Source of the DNA: Thermothelomyces thermophilus ATCC 42464
Lineage: Eukaryota; Ascomycota; Sordariomycetes; Sordariales; Chaetomiaceae
Length of the DNA: 64,000 nucleotides
Direction: 5' to 3'
Assembly: GCF_000226095.1 (NCBI RefSeq)
Contig: NC_016475.1
Location: forward strand, 3,100,001 to 3,164,000
Positions 55,921-64,000 of the stretch are shown here, one piece after another (within the stretch, counting starts at the first letter, position 1; each line of letters begins with the position of its first letter). Under the pieces are notes generated by a model, which was given only the letters and a program-made list of their open reading frames with translations, was not told the DNA's origin and did no database searches. Made by a program: the position numbers and the translations under genes.

Positions 55921-58900
55921 TCAATCCACGTCATCGTCATCTTCTCCATTCTCACCCTTCCAAGCCCCCATCTCCGCAACGGGCACCCGCCCCCTCAACC
56001 ACCGAAGCGTCGCCTCGGTTCCGCGCTCCAGCACATTCCACCTCGGCACGCGGAACCGGTTCCCGCTCACGTCCAGCCTCTCCAACCCGCCGCTCCCGCC
56101 CAGCAACCCGATCCGCGGATTCAGGTGTGCAATGTCGTTGTTAGACGCATCTACCACCTTCAAGCCTCGGATCGTCTCCGGATCCAAATCCGCGAGGTGG
56201 TTGTTGGACGCGAGAAGCACCGTCAGGTTGGGAAACGCGTCGCGCAGCTGAGTGCCCTGCGGCAGCGCGGCGAGGCGGTTGAACGAGACGTCGAGCTTCT
56301 GCAGCTGAGGGGCGCGCAGGTGGCTTGTCAGCGGGGTGAGGCCGGTGATGTGATTGTGGGTGAGGTTGAGTTCCTTGAGAGCGGGGAGGTCGAGGGACTC
56401 ATTGCCGCTGGCGCCGCCGAGGTAGGTTTCGCCGACAAGCTGGTTGTGGGCGAGCGAGAGCGCAGTGAGGGTTGCGGCAAAGAAAGTGAGGGACTCGGGG
56501 AAGCCAGTGAAGAGGTTGTGGTGGAGCTGGATCTCGGAGACCTTGTGGGTTGCGGCCAGCTTGGAGCAGATGACCGGGTGGAGGGAGGAGGACTCGGTGT
56601 TGGACCTGTCGAGGACGCCGCCGGACTTGACCGGCCACGTGGCCGTCTGAGAGCGCGATCGGGCCGGAGAAGCCGGGGCCGACGTTGGCGGAGTGGCAAA
56701 GTGTTCCAGGTCGGAGCGGCTTTCGTCATCTTCATGGACGTGGTTGTCGGCAGCCGTATTGATGGCCGAATCGTCGGCGGTAAAATACTCGTCCTGACCG
56801 TTAGTCGCCGGCTCATCCTGATGCTCCACTGCCTCCGGCTCCAACCGCTGCGCAAGAATCGACTTCATCTCCTCGGTGCTAATGGTACTATATTTCTTCT
56901 CACGAAGAGGATTGCCGCTCAACCGGAGGTTGGAGAGGTTCTCCATTCGTCCAACCTCGGGTGGAACGACGCGGATGTCGTTGCTCGAAAAATCCACAGA
57001 CCTCAGCTGCTCCAGCTTCGTGAATCCTTCCGGGATGGCATTGATGCTGTTTTCGTCAGCCGCGAGGGTGACAAGGCTGGTCCAAGTGCTGACATCAGGC
57101 AGCGCCTGCAGCCGGTTCATCGAGACGCAGAGTTGGTGAAGGGCGGGCATCCTGACGCTTCTTCCCCACGAGCACAGGTGGGCCAACTGGTTCGAAGAGA
57201 CGTCCAGCGCCTGAAGCGTCGGCATAGCATCGACAGCGTCTTTGATCAGCGTGCCACTGAGCTGGTTCTTGCGGGCAATCAGCTCTCTCAACGGCAGGCC
57301 AGCCAAAACATCAAAAGGCAACTCTTCGAAGCCGTTTTCGCTAAGATTGAGGATCCGGAGACGGGAGAGGTTGCCAAACTCGGCGGGCAAGGATGAGAGA
57401 TTGTTGCCGTGGAGGTCGAGTATCTCGAGGTTGACGAGTTTGGAGAAGCATGGATCAAGCGGACCATACAGAAGGTTACCTCCGAGCTTGAGGTCCTTGA
57501 GTGAGGTTACTTGGCAAATCACCTCAAGGCAGCTGTTTGACAGTCGATTCAAGGACTACGGCAAAGGGTCAGCACCACATATCAGGCAGAACAGACAACA
57601 ACCAAAAAGCTTCCGTACCAAGTTGAGGGATGTCAGGAAGGAAAGGCGCCTCAGGCCCATCGGTAGGTTGACCAGAATGTTTCCGTGCAAGTCAAGAGTT
57701 TCCAATCCGGCAAAGATGTTCCCTTGGCTGTCCTCGTCCTCGGCAAGTTCCTGCGGGTCGACGTCGGGAAACACTGAGTCGCTGATCATTTCCAGCTCAT
57801 TGTCGGCGGCAACGAAGCGGGTAAGGTCAACACTTTCGGCCCAGGCACTGCCAGACTGGCCGATGGACTCGAGGTTGTACATATTGAGCACTTCGGCCGG
57901 GATCTCCTTCAAGCCCATCGCGGCGATGTTGAGCCGGCCGCTTGTCCTTGCGGTCTCGAGTCGGCTGCGCAGTACTTTGGCCTGCGATTTATCATCGCGG
58001 TTCTGGTTGAACGGATCGTTAGAAAGGCCAAAGTCAAAGCTGGCATCCGCCGGCACAAAGGCGGGTTCCTCAGACCCGGCCGCGGTGCCCACGGCGTTCT
58101 GTTGAGCGGCGGCCTTCTTCGCGGCCCTTGCCTTCGCAATTTGCTCACGCAAAGCTGCCGAGGTCTTCTTGTACGACTGGCCGGGCTCCGTCGAGTCCGC
58201 AGTGATAGCTGTGCTTCCTGACGCAACCGACGCGGTGGAAAGGTTGCTGCTGCCTTCCCCCGACGTTGCAGATGAGCCCCGCGAGGCCAGGGACGCCTTC
58301 CTGGTTGTCTCCGGCTTGGCCTGTGCCGAGGCTGCTGGCTTCTTGACGAGGCCGTTGACAGAATGCCGTTTGTTGAGCGGTCGGGGCGCCAGTGTTTTCG
58401 AGGCGGACTTGGGCGCTGGGATCTCAGGTCCCGTTTTCCCCGGGCTAGGGGTTCTCGCGCGGGGGGCCACAGTGGCGTTAGGTGGCCCCATCCCGTACAG
58501 CGATGTTCGTCCTTGCCTGACCGACGTAGTCTTTGCCGAAGACATCTGGAGAGACTGAACACTGCGTCGGCTGCGAAGGGGGATGCCTTGGACGGGCGAA
58601 AGCGGGTTATCGGAGGTGGCAAGCTGGGAACGGAAGCCGGATATGGACTCATCCAGGCCGGAACTGGAACCGGGTCTACTGGCACTCCTTGGCTGCCCAC
58701 CGGATCCATCTGACTGAGGGTTCGACTCCGAACGAGACCCCTGACTTTCGATGGGAGAGGTCGGCCTCGTGGCGGCAGCGTCGTAGAATGATGCCGCGCC
58801 TCTCCCTTTGACGGAGGGCGACGATGGTAAGCGGGAGAGAGTTTCCACGGTTCTTTCCACCAAGGACGGCCGCAGCTTGGAGGGAGATTCCGGGCTCGTT

Positions 58901-59427
58901 CCCCCATTCGCATCCTCCTCAGCGATTATGGTCGAAGATGCACCCAACCCAGGCTCTTCCTCTGGCATGGTCCCTGCGGAAATCCATTGCTGGGAGGATT
59001 GGCGGCGGAGCGATCCAGTGGTCGCCGAGCTCGACCGGACGGCGTGGCCGACTGCGTATGTTCCTCCTCTTTCCTGTCCTGTTGTGTTCGGCCCCGGCCT
59101 GAGATCTCGCGCGTTGCCAGCCGGGACCTGATTGACGCCCGCCCTGCTATGAGGCGACGATACGGCACGCAGGGGCGCAGTGCTCGGCTGAGAGCGGTTT
59201 GTAGGGGCTGCAGTCGCGGTGGGCGCGGGGGCTAGCTGGTCGCGAGAAGGGGTAGTTCGGAGCTTTGGGTTTCGCAGGTGTCCCGTCCCGTTGGCGCTGT
59301 TCAGGCTCTCGCGTGACGGAGAGGTCCGAATCGAGTTCGTTCGTGGAAGAGGGAGTTTGGATGTTTGGACGGGGATCTTTGACGGCCGGGGAATGCCGCT
59401 GGGCCTGTTTGGGCGCGTCTCCTCCAT
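55921..59427 (-). CDS. Large leucine-rich repeat protein
   Basis: Two exons read on the minus strand, 59427-57619 and 57555-55921, give 1147 aa. The 63-bp intron has GTACGG and TAG ends and joins TSLNL to SLNRLSNS in phase 0. Residues 1 to about 495 are Ser/Pro/Arg-rich and disordered, opening with METTRP-like MEETRPNRPSGIPRPSKIP. The LRR part starts near 498 (GRLNIAAMGLKEIP) and uses 22-24-residue plant/Ras-type repeats (LEILDLHGNNLSSLPAEFG, LRILNLSENGFEELP). An acidic Ser-rich linker (about 822-942) splits the LRRs into two blocks. The second block runs to about 1110. The layout is like LRRC40-type or Sds22-like fungal scaffolds. Partners are unknown. The ATG at 59427 was preferred to one at 59610 because the added 61 residues lack the pattern. 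No signal peptide is seen, so the protein is intracellular. Confidence 0.88.
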
Positions 59428-61151
59428 GCTTATAATTCCGCAGCTTCCCGTCCCTGTTTCGCCGTTCGATATTTGGCCGAAGGTTTCCTCAGGAGACAAG
59501 GTAACAAAGGTTTTAGCGGGACACTGGACAACTCCATGCACGCCAGTCCCAAACAGCCTACCAGGCGAATCTGAAATGGCTAGTTGTTTGGGACCACATG
59601 CGACAGCCAAGATTGTGCGGTTATACTCTGAACGTCAAGAAAAAGAGAAAAAAAAAGAGAGAGAGGAAATGAAAACTAAAGCGAGGAATGAGCGGAAGTG
59701 CCCTGGCTTGACAGAGAGAGTTAGCGTAGCGCCGGCCCTGCCGTAACCAAATTGCAGTGGAGGGCAGGTACCTGCACTGCCCCCAATATCCGTTAATTGC
59801 AGATCGGCAGCAACCTCACTGGGCTTGGCATAGAAGCTCGGCTGATGGAGCATGGGTCCAGGTTCGACGCGCTTAGTTCCCGCTAGCGCGTCCCAGGGCT
59901 GCGGTTGCTGTCCTGCCTGCAGCTTCATCCTGACACCTGCTCCCCCTTCTTCCGCAACCCGATTGGCGTCAATCTGAACCCTCGCAAACAGCATATGCGC
60001 ATTGCTGTTCATCCAATGAAATCTTCAAAAACAATTGACACTGTGCCTTCATAGCATATGTGTAGTACGGGCTACTGCGTGTGTATGGTATGTATTGTAC
60101 ATTCAGAGGTCTGGCAACTAAGAATGGTTCCGTGCACTGATGCCGTTCGAGGTTTTCTTTTTAAAAAAAGCAACACAGGTTGGGGGGGCCCAATGATTCC
60201 AGCACTAACTTTGGCTGCTGTGATCAACAAGCTGCCCCTGGACGTTTCTGGGCGCGGCCAACTCGAGGCATCGAATTAATACAAGTGGAGTTTCGGTGTA
60301 CACTACTCCGTATGTATGTATGTACAGTGCAACGGCGTGCTAAGGTAGTAGTACTCCATTATTCTGAATGCGGAAAAGAAAGTGAATGAAGGCAAAGAGG
60401 TATACGATCTCTACTCAGTTCCCGTGACTTATTCCGCAGCTCTTTCCCAAGTAGGAGCTTACTACAGTAGGTGCCGGAACCGGCCTCTGCCCCACCAAAC
60501 GGAGCTCGCCCGGCTTGCCGAGACCCACTCTGGCTGGCCATTCAACCCGGCCACGAACCCGGTCGGCGTCCAACGGCGGCGGCCGGTGGCCATAACTGAG
60601 ACAGGAAATACGGGTCCGACCAAGAGTGTGCGTTTCAACTTGTGTACCATACAATGCACCTCCCGAATGCGGGACATAATCCATCCACTGCCGACACGAC
60701 GGCAGCATGGGCAAGTTGCATGCAAGGAGACGGAGGCCCCAGCATAACTAGGCTGACACATCGATCAGCACATTTGACTGGTTCCCACTTAGCGTACATA
60801 TATGTCGAGAAGAATCCCGAGTCCCTCAAGCGGTCGGTCGGTCCTTGTGGCCTGTGGCAAATAATTGAACCATGACCGGCCCTCTTTTGAAGCCAGGATG
60901 TATGTATGTATAAACGAAGAAACCATACCCATGACCGCTTACTCTACCAGTTAATTAGCAGCCCTGTCCCACCCAGAGTTGCCCATTCTTCTAGCTCTAG
61001 CCTCCTTTAAAAAGAATATTGTATACAGGACCCAAAACAAGGGTTCCTCATCATTACATTACCGCCAGCACCAGGAGGTGCGACCGCAAAGACTGATGCT
61101 GTCGTGAGAACCGCAGCAACCTCCCAAGCTAGACGCAAGGGGAACTGATCC
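59428..61151. other. Intergenic stretch of 1.7 kb between divergent genes
   Basis: It lies between the divergent starts of the LRR protein and the single-pass membrane protein and should hold both promoters. Short repeats of TATGTATG type occur near 60308-60322 and 60899-60910. No gene could be supported; the open frames present overlap on both strands and are unrecognised. Confidence 0.55.
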
Positions 61152-62479
61152 ATGAAGTCAGCGAGGACGCTGTTCCCATTGCTGACCTTAGCTACTGCTG
61201 GCGTAGGAGCAGCGTCCGGCCAACTAACAACCTCGAAACCGACACCGGTGAGCACACCCGTCATCCCACTGTCTCCTCCTTGTCCGCACACAATACTGAT
61301 AACCGGTCCCAGCCAGACCTCGCTCGCCGCAGAAGTGATGTTGTGACCCTCGCCGCCCGCTTCGAGGTCGAAACGGAGCGGCGTGTCATAACCGTGACCG
61401 TGGTTCAAGGCAGCGATGCCAGCGAAGACGATCAGCCAGTGCCGACACAGAACGGCGACAGCGACGATGAGCAAGACGGTAAAGAGGATGGTGCGCAGCC
61501 CACCGAGGTCCCGAGCTCTACCGTGAACGCTCCCACCAGCACAGACCGTTTCTTCCCCAGCGATATCGACACTCCCAGCACCACTACCACTAAGCCCCCT
61601 ATCAACAACAGCCAAGATGAGCAGGGAAACCACAGGACGGGCCTCTCCGCCGGCGCGGCAGCAGGCATCGCAGCCGCGGCAGTTGCGTCCGCCGCTCTGA
61701 TCACCGCTGCTACTTTTTTCCTATGGAGGCGGCGCCAAGGCGGAATCCGCGGTGCCGTCATCACGGCTGACTATCCGCGCGGTCTGGAGGATGTGCAGGG
61801 CCAAGGACCGAACCTGCCGGTCGTTCCTCCACCGGCAGAGAGCGGCGGTGGTATTGGCGGGCAAATAGGATATGACGCAGCCGAGGGACGTTACTATCCG
61901 CCCCCCTGGCTGGAGGAGCACGATCTCGGGAACGGACGGGAAAGTAGCGCGGTCACCGGTTCAGGTGGCAGCAGAAGAGAGGTTGGGCAATCCGGATTTA
62001 GGATACCACCGGCAGGGACGATGCCCGGCGACCCGGGGTTTGACATACCAGGGGAGTATCCGCCGCAGCAGTCCCAGCAATACCAGGGGCACCAGCAGTC
62101 TCGGTCAGGGGGAGATCTGGGAGAGGCACGACCCGTGAGCGCATTGACGACGTGCTCTTCGCCGGGTACAGTCCTGCCCGTATCTCCAATGACGCCCTAT
62201 CGGCCAGAGAGTAGTGTCTTCCTGACGCCGGGACAGTACCCGCAATCGCGATCGCAAGTCTCGTCGTATTACCCCGACCAGAGCAGCCCTGATCTTCCAA
62301 CATTCTTGATCCCCGGGGGAAATAAAGCGCGCGCCGTGAGCTTCTCCAGCGTTGCGCATGTGGGAGGAGGGCCGCGCGTGCCCGAGTTGGTTGGTTCGCC
62401 GCCGCCGCCGCCTCAGGCGACCTCGGTGATGATTGTTATCGAAGAACATTCTCCGACACGGCACAGCCATGCTGACTGA
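61152..62479 (+). CDS. Secreted-route single-pass membrane protein, Gly/Pro/Ser-rich tail
   Basis: Two exons are inferred, 61152-61247 and 61313-62479, giving 420 aa. The 65-bp intron has GTGAGC and CAG ends with an ATACTGATAAC branch-like stretch. The N-terminus MKSARTLFPLLTLATAGVGA is a signal peptide, cut near ASG-QL. The outer part (about 25-140) is Thr/Ser/Pro-rich and acidic, likely O-glycosylated. A single membrane span (about 144-169, AGAAAGIAAAAVASAALITA) is followed by WRRRQ, which places the tail inside. The tail (170-420) is disordered and rich in Gly, Pro, Gln, Tyr and Ser. The layout is like fungal wall-stress sensors (Mid2/Wsc type) without their Cys domain. An alternative reading would keep part of the intron and join further downstream, so the outer domain is uncertain. 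Confidence 0.68.
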
Positions 62480-62623
62480 TCATAAAGAGCGATGTGTGTA
62501 CATATCGAGCGGGGCGTTTGCCGTGCCAGAGGTCAAGAGTGTCGACACAAATTAAGGATAATGAATCCACTGCGATCCGTGCTATGTCCTGCTCCATCAC
62601 AGAACCGAAACCCGTAGCCTAGC
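62480..62623. other. Short convergent intergenic stretch
   Basis: 144 bp between the stop of the membrane protein and the stop of the minus-strand transcription factor. No gene is visible, and the two 3' ends must overlap or nearly so. Confidence 0.6.
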
Positions 62624-64000
62624 TCAGATGTCCCAGTTGACGTCGAAAAGGCCAGCAATCCACGTCTCCGACTCGCTCGGCTGAAAGAATGGCATGCCGA
62701 TTCCCTCCGCGCTGTTGTCGAGAAAGGCATCTGTCATTGTGGTTGCGCTCGGGCCCGGATTGCGTTGGGCGGGAGCTACCTCTGGTGCCCAGTTGGTCTT
62801 CATTGTCCGGACTAGTTTGGCGAACTTGGAGAACGGGTCCTCTTCCACGGTCGGCCCGGTTTCAAGCCGTAGCTGTGCCGAAACTTCGTCGAACCTTATC
62901 CCCAGCTGGTCTAGCACGGCAAGCAAGTCGATCCTGTTCCTCACCGCCTCACGATTCCATCCAGGCTCGTTGAGGGTCGAGATCTTGGAAAGCGTGAGAA
63001 GACAGTGGGCCATGCTCCACCAGTACGTGAATGTCATGCCAATGTAGACGTAGCTGGGAATAGAAAAATGCCTATCGAACCAGCCCTGGATAGCACTGAT
63101 GCACCCCTCTATTGCTTCACAACGTTGCATTTCGGACGTGATCCCGCTGAGGTCTGCTTTTGGCTTGTTCATGGCCACATCGTGGATCGCTAGTTCGGCG
63201 TAGAAAATGTGACAGAGGATGGTGTCTTGGCATGGTTAGTCAGAAGAGAAAACAAGTTTTATCTTTTTCTTTGCTCATATCGGAGGAAGAGAGGGGTGGG
63301 GGAAGGGCATACCGTTCTGTTGCAAGTGAGGTGGAAGTTGAGCCTTGATAGCTTGGAGCTGTGTCCGAAGCGAAGACAAGACGTAGCTTGGCGGAATGCC
63401 ATCCGGGGACTGGGAAATATTGCGTGCCAAGCGTTCGACTATGAGCTGAACCTTGACCTGGGCCACTAGTAAATCGTCGCCCTGCCATTCTCTCTGCTCG
63501 GAGAGCTCCTGAAGGCACTCGTCCATGTGGGAAGTCCAGGTCAGCGCTTCCATCCGCTTTATCGTGTATGCCGCCCTACATCCATGTCAGCTGATCAATT
63601 CGTATGGAAAAGGGAACTCTTCACCAACTGAGAAGTGAGGAGAAAGCATGCAAGCACCGCTCGCCGCTCTTCGAGGGTCTTGTCTCGTGGAGACGAGTGA
63701 TGGGTCGGCGCTCTTAAGAGAGCCGAGATAAGAGTCTCGTATGGACCCTTGTTGAGGCCCAGGTCATAAATCAGAGACTTTGCGAGAGACGCCAGGACGG
63801 AAAGTTTTGTCTTATCTCCCTTCAAGTGATAATGGGTCCTGAGTTGTGAAGGGGTTAGCACTGCCCGCCGTATCCTGGTCCACGAAGGATTGGTTCTTAC
63901 CAGCCCAACATAGCAAGGAGCCCAAGTAGGAGATCCATGCTTTTTTCATGCTCAACGACTACCCTCTGAGCGACGAACCTCTCGATCGCTTCAGTCATGA
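62624..64000 (-). CDS. Fungal-specific transcription factor, C-terminal part (5' end outside window)
   Basis: Four exons read on the minus strand are visible: 64000-63901 (partial), 63838-63629, 63575-63313 and 63225-62624. The joins give LGW-THYHLKG, LLTSQ-AAYTIKRM and QQN-DTILCHIFYAELAIHD in frame. Introns are 62, 53 and 87 bp. The visible 391 or so residues correspond to the fungal-specific middle domain and C-terminus of a Zn2Cys6 regulator: ERFVAQRVVVEHEKSMDLLL then LGLLAMLGW, SLAKSLIYDLGLNKGP, ERRAVLACFLLTS, and a C-terminal acidic/aromatic end (WIAGLFDVNWDI). The zinc cluster must lie to the right of 64000. The second donor (GTTGGT) is weak, but it is the only one giving the frame. Function and targets are unknown. 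Confidence 0.85.

Noticed and set aside
59428-59610. In-frame extension of the LRR protein to an ATG at 59610
   Set aside because: The added 61 residues lack the Ser/Pro pattern, and the MEETRPNRPSGIPRP start is typical of the family.
1-64000. CRISPR arrays, operons, rRNA genes
   Set aside because: No regular repeat-spacer array, no bacterial-type gene spacing and no rRNA-like stretch was seen. Introns and zinc-cluster factors mark the sequence as fungal.

Overview
The window looks like a filamentous ascomycete chromosome, most likely a sordariomycete and perhaps of the Sordariales/Chaetomiaceae type. That assignment is inferred from protein flavour, short GT-AG introns with CTRAY-like branch sites, long disordered protein segments, and a sharp two-part base composition. 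It was not confirmed by any search.

Positions 1 to about 26,730 form an AT-rich, gene-free block saturated with transition-type decay of the kind left by repeat-induced point mutation (RIP). It is a nest of fossil Ty3/Gypsy-type LTR retrotransposons. Element A (230-7862) has 452-bp LTRs and a TATAG target duplication. Element B (about 7868 to at least 26,460) carries gag, protease, RT, RNase H, integrase and a chromodomain. Element C (12397-24336) has 451-bp LTRs and an ATAA duplication, and it sits inside element B between its RT and RNase H parts. All three are broken by very many changes and none looks active.

From about 26.74 kb to the right end the DNA is GC-rich and genic. In order: an RNase H-like protein whose active site looks degenerate (+), fumarylacetoacetase (+), a Zn2Cys6 transcription factor with a 17-nt microexon (+), a PLAC8 cysteine-rich protein (-), a poly-Q/poly-E orphan (-), a 2H cyclic phosphodiesterase (+), a conserved unknown protein (-), a cytochrome b561 membrane protein (-), hypoxanthine-guanine phosphoribosyltransferase (+), a mitochondrial oxidoreductase-like protein (-), a large nuclear protein resembling CENP-O/Mcm21 (+), dolichol-phosphate mannosyltransferase subunit 3 (-), a long LRR protein (-), a single-pass membrane protein (+), and the 3' part of a second fungal-type transcription factor running off the right edge (-).

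The genes are mostly unrelated housekeeping or regulatory genes and do not form an obvious pathway cluster. The one suggestive pair is the tyrosine-catabolic fumarylacetoacetase followed by a zinc-cluster regulator. Intergenic stretches of 2 kb or more (33.8-36.2, 36.8-38.9, 39.9-42.6 and 46.9-48.9 kb) hold no gene I can support. One of them contains a degenerate tRNA-like, SINE-like module. All intron and exon limits are read from splice motifs, reading phase and family knowledge, without transcript data.
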